Positions 7,345 to 16,041 of a stretch of 64,000 nt of DNA are shown piece after piece; position 1 is the stretch's first letter; the number at the start of each line of letters is the position of its first letter. The stretch is from Brenneria goodwinii (GTDB lineage: Bacteria; Pseudomonadota; Gammaproteobacteria; Enterobacterales; Enterobacteriaceae). A program made the position numbers and the translations under genes. Where the stretch lies: positions 2,480,001 through 2,544,000 of the forward strand of contig NZ_CP014137.1 of NCBI RefSeq assembly GCF_002291445.1, given 5' to 3'. The notes under the pieces were generated by a model. The model worked only from the letters and a program-made list of their open reading frames with translations, was not told where the DNA came from and did not search any database.

Positions 7345-8768
7345 AATTATCCATTTCCGGTCGCCTGGCGCTGATGTTCGCCCTGGGCGCCATCATGATT
7401 GTTTCAGCGTATGCCCTGTTGCTGCGCCATTCGCTGAATGAATCATTGATTAATAAAATGCATAATGAGCTCCAGTTCCGCCAATCATTGTTGACGCCCT
7501 ATCTGAAGTCGCTCACTTCGCAGAATGATTGGCAGATGGTCCGCAGCAAGTTTAGCAATTTGACCACCGCGGAAGGCGGCAAGGTGAAATACTGGCTGCT
7601 CAGCGCCACGCCGCAATACCAGGTTGGCGGACCGCTTCCCGAGGGGGTTTCCTGGGAACAGTTGGCCAGCGGTTATTCCATGGTTTCGGGCAAGGACGGC
7701 GCCTGCTTTTACCTGTTGACCAGTATTATTCCGGCGCAGGGCGATCGCCCCGCCCTGCGCTATGTCGTGGCGATTGATTCAGCCCCCTATCTGGGCACGC
7801 TGGCTGAATTTACCCGCGCGCTGATTGTGATCACCGTTCTGGGCGTACTGCTGGTGGCGCTGCTGGGGTTCGCCATCGCACGTATCGGCATGAAACCCAT
7901 CAACAGCCTGAGCCGGCAGGCGCAAAACCTGTCGCCGGGGAATCACGACCAGCGTCTGGACACCGCCGCGCTGCCGGTCGAGCTGCAACAACTGGCGGAG
8001 TCGTTTAACGGCGTGTTGGCCCGTCAGGCGGTGGCCTGGCGCCAGTTGGAGAGTTTTAACGCGGATGTGGCTCACGAACTTCGCACCCCGCTGACCAACC
8101 TGATCGGCCAGACGCAACTGGGACTGTCGTGGCAGCGCGGCCGGTATGAACTGGAGGAACTGCTGCAGTCAAACCTGGAAGAGCTTGAGCGCATGGCTTC
8201 CATCGTCAATGATATGCTGTTCTTGTCCCATGCCCAGGTCGGTCAGTACGCCACGCAATTGAGCGAAGTGTCGCTGCGCGAGGAAAGCCTCAAAACAGTG
8301 GAGTACGTCGAGCCTTCGTTTGCGGAGAAATCGCTGACCATCCAGATTAACGGCGAAGTGCGCGCGCGCGTCGATCGCCGGCTGTTTCACCGATCGCTGG
8401 CCAACCTGCTGGAAAACAGCGCCCGGCACGCCTTCCCCGCAAGCAATGTCACCATCCTGCTCAGGCAAGAGCGGAACTTCGCCCATATCTCCGTGGCCAA
8501 CGAGGGAGATCCCATCGTGGAAGAACATCTGACGCGCCTGTTCGAGCGCTTCTACCGGTCGGATTCATCCCGCACGCGCAGCGATGTACACCACGGTTTA
8601 GGATTATCCATTGTGCGCGCGGTGGCGCAGATGCATCACGGAGAGGTTTTTGCCAGCAGCCAGGACGGAATCAACACCTTTGGCTTTTCATTGGCGATGA
8701 ACCCCGAAATCCCGGCCCCGCGTAGCAGATCCAGGCATAACCCGCCGATAACTCGGTTATCGGATTAA
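7341..8768 (+). CDS. Sensor histidine kinase (CusS/IrlS-like)
   Basis: This 475-residue inner-membrane kinase has membrane segment 1 at ~9-28, a periplasmic sensor of about 130 residues, membrane segment 2 at ~158-180 and a HAMP linker. The H-box FNADVAHELRTPLTNL has the phosphorylated H245; the N-box is LANLLENSARHA and the G-box HHGLGLSIVRAVAQMHHG. It pairs with the regulator at 6634, whose stop it overlaps. It carries none of the Met/His-rich metal motifs in the sensor loop that would make copper or silver sensing obvious, so the stimulus is open. Confidence 0.9.
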   Translation: MKLSISGRLALMFALGAIMIVSAYALLLRHSLNESLINKMHNELQFRQSLLTPYLKSLTSQNDWQMVRSKFSNLTTAEGGKVKYWLLSATPQYQVGGPLPEGVSWEQLASGYSMVSGKDGACFYLLTSIIPAQGDRPALRYVVAIDSAPYLGTLAEFTRALIVITVLGVLLVALLGFAIARIGMKPINSLSRQAQNLSPGNHDQRLDTAALPVELQQLAESFNGVLARQAVAWRQLESFNADVAHELRTPLTNLIGQTQLGLSWQRGRYELEELLQSNLEELERMASIVNDMLFLSHAQVGQYATQLSEVSLREESLKTVEYVEPSFAEKSLTIQINGEVRARVDRRLFHRSLANLLENSARHAFPASNVTILLRQERNFAHISVANEGDPIVEEHLTRLFERFYRSDSSRTRSDVHHGLGLSIVRAVAQMHHGEVFASSQDGINTFGFSLAMNPEIPAPRSRSRHNPPITRLSD

Positions 8769-8812
8769 TCGTCAACCGATCCCGCCCTGATTTATCCGCC
8801 AACCACGAGCAA

Positions 8813-8843
8813 TTTCTGACAGTCATGTCAGCCCGCCGTCAGC
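8813..8843 (+). promoter_or_regulatory. Second copy of the three-half-site operator, before the permease gene
   Basis: CTGAC at 8816-8820, GTCAG at 8827-8831 and GTCAG at 8838-8842 repeat the exact 11-bp spacing seen at 6522-6552. The tttctgac and atgtcag blocks are identical. The two sites are too alike in order and spacing for chance. They link the permease/methyltransferase unit to the two-component system just upstream. Confidence 0.6.
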
Positions 8844-9048
8844 ATAATGACAAGATGGATATTATAAGATCCCGCCATAACGAAATATCCCGTTCTTCGC
8901 AATAGAAATCAGGGATTTCGATACGACAGCATCACAGCCCATCGTTCATGGGGAACAGTTGCGTAGAAATCACTCGTCATACCCGGGCTTGAAACTCAGA
9001 TACCCAAGTCTGTTCATCAACACGGTAGATAACATGAGGAGTTGAATA

Positions 9049-10449
9049 ATGTCCCTGGAAAGTCGAGCGGGTCCCCAATCCCTGCTATCGGTATTTGACG
9101 CCGTAACAATCATGGTCGGTCTGGTGGTCGGCATCGGCATTTTCCGCACGCCGTCGCTGGTGGCTGGCAGCGTCGGCAACGAACTGATGTTTATTTTGGT
9201 ATGGGTGGCCGGAGGGGTGATAACGCTTATCGGCGCATTCTGTTATGCCGAGTTATCCGCAGCCCACCCTCACGCGGGGGGAGAATATCATTTTCTGTCC
9301 CGAGCCTACGGCAAACCCGTCGCCATGATGTTCGGCTGGGCGCGCTGTACGGTGATTCAGACCGGGGCGATAGCCGGCGTCGCATTCGTACTCGGCGACT
9401 ATGTCGCGCAGATGGCGCCTATTGGTCCCTACGGGCCGGAAATCTATGCCGCCTTGGCCGTCATCCTGTTAACCGCGGTCAATATCGTCAGTACGATTGA
9501 AGGTAAAAACCTGCAGGTCGCGGTGACGCTGATTGAGATAGGCGCGGTGGTGTTGATCATCCTGTTCGGATTATTCGGTTCAGCCGAACCGGCGAACGTC
9601 AGTTCTCCGTCAATTCCCCCGGAGGCGGGCGCGTTGGGTATGGCGATGATCTTCGTTCTGCTCACTTATGGCGGCTGGAACGAAGCCGCCTATCTCACGG
9701 GCGAACTCAAGGATGCGCCGCACAACATTGCCAAGGTACTGCTTCTCGGCACCACGGTGCTGGTGACCCTCTATGTGCTGACCAACCTGGCATTGCTCTC
9801 GATACTCGGACTTGAGGGGCTGCGCGGTTCGGATACCGTGGCGGCGGATATGATGCGCCTGGTCGCCGGGCCGTCAGGGGAACTGGTGGTCAGCCTGGCG
9901 ATCGTGATTGCCGCCGTCTCGACGCTCAATGCCACGATATTCACCGGGGGACGCGGATTTTATGCGATGGCGCGCGACTTGACGCTGGCGTCATGGGTCG
10001 GCGAATGGAACGGACGGGGCAAAACGCCGGCCAACGGATTGATCATGCAAGGCATAGTGGCGTTGGTATTGATTCTGGTCGGCGCCATCACCCGGGAGGG
10101 CTTTAAAGCCATGGTGGATTACACCGCGCCGGTGTTCTGGGGCTTTTTGCTGTTGACCGGCATTGCCGTATTCGTGCTTCGCTGGCGCAGACCGGAGCGC
10201 GTGCTGCCCTATAAAGTGCCGCTTTACCCCCTTACTCCGCTCATTTTTTGTATCACCTGCCTGTACATGCTGTACTCCAGCATTACCTACACCGGCGTGG
10301 CCGCTCTGATTGGCCTGGCGGTGCTGGCGGCGGGCACGCCGATTCTTTTCTTCTGTAAAAAAGATGATGGAGATGACGTTGAACGGCAAGATGCCGTGCG
10401 GGCGTTGACTCGTTCCAATGACAATCCTCAACCAGGAGACTCACAATGA
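9049..10449 (+). CDS. APC-superfamily permease (LAT-like amino acid/amine transporter)
   Basis: This 466-residue protein has about 12 hydrophobic helices and the APC opening FDAVTIMVGLVVGIGIFRTP, which holds the unwound GxGIF segment of helix 1. Further family marks are YAELSAAHPHAGGEYHFLSRAYG and LTYGGWNEAAYLTGELKD. The charged C-tail ends ...DNPQPGDSQ. The substrate is not evident; the family moves amino acids or related amines, and some members exchange S-adenosylmethionine. Its stop overlaps the methyltransferase start (ATGA), implying coupled translation and a shared role. Confidence 0.85.
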   Translation: MSLESRAGPQSLLSVFDAVTIMVGLVVGIGIFRTPSLVAGSVGNELMFILVWVAGGVITLIGAFCYAELSAAHPHAGGEYHFLSRAYGKPVAMMFGWARCTVIQTGAIAGVAFVLGDYVAQMAPIGPYGPEIYAALAVILLTAVNIVSTIEGKNLQVAVTLIEIGAVVLIILFGLFGSAEPANVSSPSIPPEAGALGMAMIFVLLTYGGWNEAAYLTGELKDAPHNIAKVLLLGTTVLVTLYVLTNLALLSILGLEGLRGSDTVAADMMRLVAGPSGELVVSLAIVIAAVSTLNATIFTGGRGFYAMARDLTLASWVGEWNGRGKTPANGLIMQGIVALVLILVGAITREGFKAMVDYTAPVFWGFLLLTGIAVFVLRWRRPERVLPYKVPLYPLTPLIFCITCLYMLYSSITYTGVAALIGLAVLAAGTPILFFCKKDDGDDVERQDAVRALTRSNDNPQPGDSQ

Positions 10450-11273
10450 CAACCTCTTTTACTTCCCTTCTCGCCGCCGTCCTGTGCGTCATAACGTTAA
10501 ATAGCGCCTGGGCACTCGCCCCCTCGCCCGTCGCCGATAACGAGTATGAACCGCAAGTCGGCCAGGCGGGCAAAGATGTCATCTGGGTGCCGACCGATCA
10601 GGCGCTGATTGATATGATGTTCAGAATGGCTGAATTAACGCCGGACGACTATCTTGTCGATCTGGGCTCGGGCGACGGCAGAACCGTCATCTCGGCGGCC
10701 AAGCTCGGCGCGCGCGCGCATGGCATAGAGTACAATCCCGACCTGGTCGAGCTATCGAAGCGCGCCGCGGAGCGCGAGGGCGTGGCCGAAAGCGCCACCT
10801 TCGAACAGGCCGATATCTTTGAATCGGACTTCTCCGACGCTACGGTGGTGACGCTCTTTCTGCTGCCGGAGCTAAATATCAGGCTGCGTCCAACGCTGCT
10901 GGATATGAAGCCGGGCACGCGGGTGGTCTCCAACTCATTTATGATGGAAGACTGGCTGCCCGATGAAACGGCCGCGGTACAAGAGGGGTGTTCCAGCTTT
11001 TGCCAGGCGCACAAATGGATCGTTCCGGCCAAAGTTGAAGGAAGCTGGCGTCTGGACGACGGCGACCTGGCGTTCAAGCAGTCTTTCCAGATGCTGGAAG
11101 GTACGCTGAGCCGTGGCGACAATTCAACCCCGATCAGCGAGGCCCGGCTCAACGGCGCCGTTATTACCTTCAATGTGGGCGACAAAAAATACACCGGCCA
11201 GGTTGACGGCGATACGATGAAAGGGACGGCGGATGACGGAACGCAATGGAGCGCCACGCGCGTCGGCGGTTGA
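10446..11273 (+). CDS. Exported class I SAM-dependent methyltransferase (FAM173/ATPSC-KMT-like) with a C-terminal beta domain
   Basis: The 275-residue product begins with a clear signal peptide (~1-25, ending NSAWALA). A Rossmann methyltransferase follows, with motif I VDLGSGDGRTVISAAKLG and an acidic motif II HGIEYNPDLVELSKRAA. Blocks VVTLFLLPELNIRLRPTL and GTRVVSNSFMMEDW resemble the lysine methyltransferase family that includes mitochondrial FAM173. The last ~70 residues look like a small beta-rich domain (GSWRLDDGDL...GDKKYTGQVDGDTMKGT). Export of a SAM enzyme is unusual because SAM is cytosolic. The coupled permease upstream may solve this, which is inference. Confidence 0.8.
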   Translation: MTTSFTSLLAAVLCVITLNSAWALAPSPVADNEYEPQVGQAGKDVIWVPTDQALIDMMFRMAELTPDDYLVDLGSGDGRTVISAAKLGARAHGIEYNPDLVELSKRAAEREGVAESATFEQADIFESDFSDATVVTLFLLPELNIRLRPTLLDMKPGTRVVSNSFMMEDWLPDETAAVQEGCSSFCQAHKWIVPAKVEGSWRLDDGDLAFKQSFQMLEGTLSRGDNSTPISEARLNGAVITFNVGDKKYTGQVDGDTMKGTADDGTQWSATRVGG

Positions 11274-11277
11274 GCAG

Positions 11278-11753
11278 GTAAAATCCGAGCCGGTCGGGTC
11301 GCAGCGGCGGCACGGATCCTGGCCCCCAACCGACGCGTACTGTGCGCCTCTCCGGACTATCTGCAGCACCGGGGCCAGCCGCAGAGCCTTGCGGATCTCT
11401 GCGGCCATGATTGCATACTGATCGGAACAGGGACGGTGGCCGAGTGGCGTTTCGACGATGAACAACCGGTACGTATCACCTCCCGCACCATATGCAATGA
11501 CGGAGAGGCCGCTCATGCCATGTCGCTGGCAGGGATGGGGATTGTGCTGAAATCGTTTCTTGATGTGGCTGACGATCTCGCGAGCGGCGATCTTATCCAG
11601 GTTCTGCCGCAGCATGCGGTATCCGCGGCGCCGCTCAATGTCGTCTACCCGCACGGGCATCAGGTCACGCCGAGGCTGCGGGCTTTTATCGATTATCTCG
11701 CCGAGCGGCTCGCGCCCGCAAAGCCGTCACCGGGCAGTGCGGCAGGATCCTGA
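11278..11753 (+). pseudogene. LysR-family regulator, C-terminal fragment
   Basis: Immediately after the methyltransferase, one frame reads RVAAAARILAPNRRVLCASP, then YLQHRG, ICNDGEAAHAMSLAGMGIV and LPQHAVSAAPLNVVYPHGHQ. This is the second half of a LysR effector-binding domain. The helix-turn-helix and first half are absent and no start with a ribosome site is present. The fragment begins right at the end of the methyltransferase gene, consistent with the permease/methyltransferase unit having replaced the front of an old LysR gene. Confidence 0.75.
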
Positions 11754-11767
11754 TACCCGGCCCGAAA

Positions 11768-12286
11768 TCAGACACCCCACGCAGCGATAATCGAATCCGT
11801 GGGTTTCACCTGAATGGCATTCCCCGGAATACTCAGCTCAGCCCATACTTCATTATGTTGACCAATCAGCTGTTGAGCCGTTGCATAAGTCCGGTCAGAC
11901 GTTGTATGTGCGTCCGAAGCGACGGTAATGGCATAACCTTTGCCGGCGCCGACTTTTATCGTCGTATCTAAACAATAATCCGTCGCACACCCGCAGATAA
12001 CGACGTTATTGGCGTCCAGACGGCTAAGAACGTTTTCCAGTTCCGTGTTCCAGAAGGCATCACACGCGGTTTTATTCACATAAATAGCGCCGTCCGGCTG
12101 CGCAAGCTCCGGCAAAATCCGCCATAACTCGCTGCCTTCAGCCATTTCACCTTCTATATGCTGAATAAATATCGTCTGATCCGCCGCCGATATCAGGCGA
12201 TTAATCAGATTAACCCGGCCTTCCCGGTCATAACGCGGCGTAGCAAATACGCCATTTTGCATATCAATAACGATCAAGAGTCTCAT
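11768..12286 (-). CDS. Isochorismatase-like cysteine hydrolase
   Basis: This 172-residue single-domain hydrolase has the isochorismatase/nicotinamidase fold. The catalytic Asp is in LLIVIDMQNGVF, a Lys lies in AIYVNKTACDAFW, and the nucleophilic Cys in VICGCATDYCLDTTIK, near the usual cis-peptide position. Family members cleave amides (nicotinamide, carbamoyl groups) or isochorismate; the substrate here is unknown. It stands alone, with a repeat/MITE upstream. No strong ribosome site precedes the ATG at 12286. Confidence 0.85.
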   Translation of the reverse strand: MRLLIVIDMQNGVFATPRYDREGRVNLINRLISAADQTIFIQHIEGEMAEGSELWRILPELAQPDGAIYVNKTACDAFWNTELENVLSRLDANNVVICGCATDYCLDTTIKVGAGKGYAITVASDAHTTSDRTYATAQQLIGQHNEVWAELSIPGNAIQVKPTDSIIAAWGV

Positions 12287-12308
12287 TTATAGTCATTCCA
12301 GTTGATGA

Positions 12309-12745
12309 CAAAACCTTTGGTTCTAACGCCACCCCGCCCCTTCACAGGGGCTGTCTCTTAGTCACAAATGTAGGGGCTATGACGGGGTTTGCCGTTATCC
12401 GGCGTAAGAAATTATGCTGAGGAGATAGCAGGCTTAGGATGAGCCGCACGGACGCGGCGAAAGCTTGCGCCACGTATGGAACGTGTCGCAAGCGGTCCGT
12501 TAAGCCTGATACCGACGAAGGCATCGCGCAGCGACATAATTTAGCCGCAAGCCGGGGTTCATAGGGGGCTGGCGTCTGAGCCCCCTATGTCGGGCGCGTG
12601 CTATGACATAGCATAGAAATAGCGGCATTGTGGCGCACGAAACTATCTCCAAGTCCGCATAAAAATGTGACTAAGAGACAGCCCTGACAAGGGGGAGGCC
12701 GGGAGGGGGTCATGAATGGCAATGTTGCGAACTTTATCAACAATC
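12309..12745. repeat. Palindromic intergenic repeat, copy B (split by MITE 2)
   Basis: The left arm is aacctttggttctaacgcca then cccgccccttcacagggg (to 12350); the right arm is ccctgacaagggggaggc and gttgcgaactttatcaacaa (12682-12745). They match the arms of copies A and C. Together with the MITE it fills the space between the cysteine hydrolase and the metallo-hydrolase. Positions 12746-12876 contain nothing further I can support. Confidence 0.7.
12351..12681 (-). mobile_element. MITE copy 2 (331 bp, opposite orientation)
   Basis: The ends are CTGTCTCTTAGTCACA and TGTGACTAAGAGACAG, with the same interior as copies 1 and 3 but inverted. No transposase is encoded. The interior frame RLRHVPYVAQAF... 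on the minus strand is a by-product of conservation of the element. No target duplication is seen at its borders. Confidence 0.8.
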
Positions 12746-12876
12746 TCGTCATTCCAGTTATTTTTACCCGCCGTCACGCTTTTCACGCTATGGCAGACAG
12801 CGCGCGCCAGGAAATCCTGGCAAAAAACGGAAAAGCGGCGGCGCCGGGCCAGCCGCGCAAAACCCTCCCCGCCGTC

Positions 12877-13986
12877 TTACTGATTCCGCCACCACTGGGC
12901 GAAAGTCTGCTGCGGATTATCAATCGCGACACATTCGCCGATCCGTGGGGTCATCAATCGCCATTCCCGGTTCCGACTGGCCTGAAAGATGCGCTCCAGG
13001 GGATCGTTCCAGCGATGATGCGCCAGCTTAAATTTACTGTTATGTACGGGCAACACGGCCTGCGCATGTAAATCACTGGCCGCCTGGGCGCTCTCTTCCG
13101 GCGTCATATGAACATGAGGCCAGCCAGGATCATATTGGCCGCATTCCATGACGGCGATATCAACCCCGCCCAAACGCCTGCCAATCTCTTTGTAATGAGG
13201 CCCGTAACCGCTGTCGCCTCCCAGATAGAGGCGATGCCGCGCCGTTATCAGCGCAAAAGAGCCCCACAGTGTTTGATTACGTTTCAAAAAGCGGCCGGAA
13301 AAATGCTGTGTCGGAAGAATATGGATTGTCAGGCCGTCCTTTTTCACCACGCTGAACCAGTCCCCTTCCGTGATTTTTTCCCGCGCGAATCCCCACTTGG
13401 TAAAATACGAACCGACGCCGGTCAGTGTAATGATGTGGTGAATTTTCCCGCGCAACGCCTTGATAGTGGGGTAGTCCAGATGATCCCAGTGATCGTGCGT
13501 AATCAGGAGATAATCAATCTCGGGGAGATCCTCCGGCGTGTAAATATTGCTTCCCCTGAAGGCGACATTGGTGCCGGGAATCGGCGATGCGCTGTTGCTT
13601 AACACCGGATCGACCAAAAAACGCCGGCCTTCCATCTGAATAAAGTAGCTGGAGTGCCCCATCCAGATAATCACGTTCTCGGTTTTGCCCAGCGCGTGCA
13701 GATCGGTTTTTACCGACGGTAGGGCGGAGGCGGGGATCGCGCCGGGATCTTTACCGAAAAGAAAGCGGAACAACAGCATAAAACGGCTCTGGCTATGGCT
13801 CACTATCGGTTGTTCAACCTGATTATGGAAGCGGCCGTCATGGAAGTTTGCCGTACCCTGCCCTGGATTCACATCCGGCGCAACATACTGCGGCTGCTGA
13901 AGCCAGACACAAACAACAAGCATGACCACAGCAAGTAATAAGAGCATATATTTTATCCAATACCTTTTCCCGGCGCCGTCAGACAA
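12877..13986 (-). CDS. Membrane-anchored metallo-beta-lactamase-fold hydrolase (RomA/UlaG/NAPE-PLD-like)
   Basis: The protein has up to 369 residues. A single N-terminal membrane anchor (YMLLLLAVVMLVVCVWL) is followed by an RomA-type metallo-hydrolase core. Its metal motif is LLITHDHWDHLDYPT, with GHSSYFIQMEGRRFLVDPVL before it, LPTQHFSGR and LYLGGDSGYGPHYKEIG further on, and HMTPEESAQAASDLHAQAVL and PVHNSKF near the end. Homologues act on phospholipid-like or lactone substrates; the activity here is unknown. The longest frame starts at a TTG; an ATG at 13947 just before the hydrophobic anchor is equally plausible. Confidence 0.8.
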   Translation of the reverse strand: MSDGAGKRYWIKYMLLLLAVVMLVVCVWLQQPQYVAPDVNPGQGTANFHDGRFHNQVEQPIVSHSQSRFMLLFRFLFGKDPGAIPASALPSVKTDLHALGKTENVIIWMGHSSYFIQMEGRRFLVDPVLSNSASPIPGTNVAFRGSNIYTPEDLPEIDYLLITHDHWDHLDYPTIKALRGKIHHIITLTGVGSYFTKWGFAREKITEGDWFSVVKKDGLTIHILPTQHFSGRFLKRNQTLWGSFALITARHRLYLGGDSGYGPHYKEIGRRLGGVDIAVMECGQYDPGWPHVHMTPEESAQAASDLHAQAVLPVHNSKFKLAHHRWNDPLERIFQASRNREWRLMTPRIGECVAIDNPQQTFAQWWRNQ

Positions 13987-14111
13987 CGCGCCACTTGATG
14001 AATACGTGGTTAAAACCGGGCATGCATTTCACGATAGAGACCAGTATATACCCTAAATAGTGGGGGTTGCAGGAAGGCGATGCGGCGAAAAATTCGCCGC
14101 GGTCTTGTCGT

Positions 14112-15584
14112 TCAAACTTTATCGCTAGCTGACTGAGCCTCGATGGCATCATCGCCGTCCTCGCCAAATTTCGCCCGAATGTGCTTTTCAATTTCCTCCA
14201 GGCTTTTCCCACGCGTTTCCGGCACCATGAGCATGATAAACAGTAACGAGCCAACATTAATCACGGCAAAAATGAAAAAGGTTTTGCTGCCGGCCAATTC
14301 CATAACCGGCGGGAAGCTGAAAGCGACCAACGCATTAAAAATCCATTGGATCGATATTGCGGTTCCCGTCAACCTTCCCCGAAGTTTCATTGGGAATAAT
14401 TCGGACATCAGAAGCCAGTAAACCGGCGCGATAAACATCTGCATAAAAAACAGGAAGAGCAGTATGCAGGCTAACGCAATATAGCTTTGCATCATATCGG
14501 CGGGCAACAACGTCAGTACCATTCCCAGAGCAACCTGCGCAAAAATGACGAATAAGAATCCGGTAATCAGCATCCCTCGCCGCGAAAAACGGCTTACGGC
14601 CCAAATACCCGCGCTGGCGGCGATAACGGAAACCACCCCATTGCCGATGGTGGCCGTAATGGCGGCGGTGGTGCCAAGTCCGGTGGATTTGAGGATGATG
14701 GGGGTATAGTACATAAACGCATTCACGCCCGTGAATTGCAGAGCAAAACCCAGGCCGACGCCCACCAACATCAGCTTTAATACCCATTTTTCGCGAATAA
14801 GCGCCATGACATCCGGCCCCTGTGCGGCTTCTCTGGCCTGTTCGCGCATCTGCGTCAGCTCCTTATGCACCTCGCGCGGCGTTGCGCGAAAGCGTTTAAG
14901 AACCTTCCTCGCATCCTCATGCCGCCCTTCCGATACCAACCAGTGCGGTGAAACGGGCACAAAAAAAGTCCCGAAAAAGAGCAAAATCCCGGGCACCATG
15001 GAGATAGCCAACATGTAACGCCACATATGCCCATCGTTGAGCAGATAACTGAGTAATGCGCTAACCACATAGGCGACAAGTTGTCCTGTGACGATCATCA
15101 ATTCATTACGGGTTACCAGCGGCGCCCTTAGTTTCGGTCCCGCGATTTCGGCGATAAACACCGGTACTGTCGATGAGCCGCCCCCGACGGCGAGCCCCAG
15201 CAGGAAACGCATGGCGACCATAGAAGAAACGGAGGGAGCCAGCGCGGTGCCCAGAGATCCGAGCACAAACAAAACAGCAAGACTTCGCAGCGTGATGCGA
15301 CGGCCAAACTTATCGGAGAAAAAACCGCTGAGAAAGGAACCGATAGCGGCGCCGAAAATCAGCGATGACGCAACCAGACCTTCGGTAAAGGACGTCAACC
15401 CCAGCCCGCCTTCAGCATGGGGAGACGACATATAGGGTAATGCCCCTGAAATAATACCGGTATCATAGCCAAATGCCAGCGACCCCATTGTTGCAACGAG
15501 AACGACAAAAAAAATCCGCTGCTTTACGATATCCGCATGGGATATTTCATCTGTTTGAGGTGAGTTTGAATCACGATAGTCCAT
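14112..15584 (-). CDS. MFS sugar/polyol:proton symporter (SP family)
   Basis: This 490-residue, 12-helix transporter is of the sugar porter family. It shows GYDTGIISGALPYM in helix 1, the SDKFGRRITLRS loop, LLGLAVGGGSSTVPVFIAEI, FTGVNAFMYYTPII in helix 7, MSELFPMKLRG and the family end VPETRGKSLEEIEKHI. These agree with xylose/galactose/inositol symporters; the exact sugar cannot be told. It is transcribed away from the sigma-54 activator at 16042 and need not share its regulation. Confidence 0.88.
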   Translation of the reverse strand: MDYRDSNSPQTDEISHADIVKQRIFFVVLVATMGSLAFGYDTGIISGALPYMSSPHAEGGLGLTSFTEGLVASSLIFGAAIGSFLSGFFSDKFGRRITLRSLAVLFVLGSLGTALAPSVSSMVAMRFLLGLAVGGGSSTVPVFIAEIAGPKLRAPLVTRNELMIVTGQLVAYVVSALLSYLLNDGHMWRYMLAISMVPGILLFFGTFFVPVSPHWLVSEGRHEDARKVLKRFRATPREVHKELTQMREQAREAAQGPDVMALIREKWVLKLMLVGVGLGFALQFTGVNAFMYYTPIILKSTGLGTTAAITATIGNGVVSVIAASAGIWAVSRFSRRGMLITGFLFVIFAQVALGMVLTLLPADMMQSYIALACILLFLFFMQMFIAPVYWLLMSELFPMKLRGRLTGTAISIQWIFNALVAFSFPPVMELAGSKTFFIFAVINVGSLLFIMLMVPETRGKSLEEIEKHIRAKFGEDGDDAIEAQSASDKV

Positions 15585-16041
15585 AATATTCTCTACAGTT
15601 AATGGTTAGATATACACGTCCATTCCCGATAATCTCGGGTATTTTTGTTTACTCTGAACCACGAAGTATAGACGCTACGAGGCGGTAAAACGGCGGATAA
15701 GAAAAACGATCTTCTTATATATCAATCTGATACCCTATTACGCACGCCTGAGTCGCTTACCGGCGCGCATTCGCAAATGCTTTCTAAAAGCATTTATTTT
15801 CAGGCAGTTACCAGGAAGATGCCGGCACAGTGTATCTGTCGCGTCGACAGCGTGTCGCCCATGTCGCCGATCGTTAATCTCTATCCGTTTTTGGGGAAAA
15901 TTCAGGATTTCTCCGATGCTCGTCACCTTTGATATCCTTCATTTAATGTGACAGGCAAGACATCCGGATATGAAAATATAGGCTACGATGTATCAACAGG
16001 ATAATAATATCCTTTGTCATTAATATGATGGTTTAAATAAT
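15585..16041. promoter_or_regulatory. Divergent regulatory region between the SP transporter and the sigma-54 activator
   Basis: The 457-bp AT-rich spacer has no credible gene. It holds a perfect inverted repeat AAATGCTTT-CTA-AAAGCATTT at 15775-15795, an inverted repeat CTGTCG-CGT-CGACAG at 15836-15850, and AGGATA-ATAA-TATCCT at 15998-16013 just before the activator start. These could be operators. No -24/-12 sigma-54 element was found facing either gene, so both are presumably sigma-70 driven. Confidence 0.4.

Noticed and set aside
15585..16041. A sigma-54 promoter for the SP transporter or the activator gene was sought.
   Set aside because: No GG-N10-GC pair with the flanking consensus was found on either strand.
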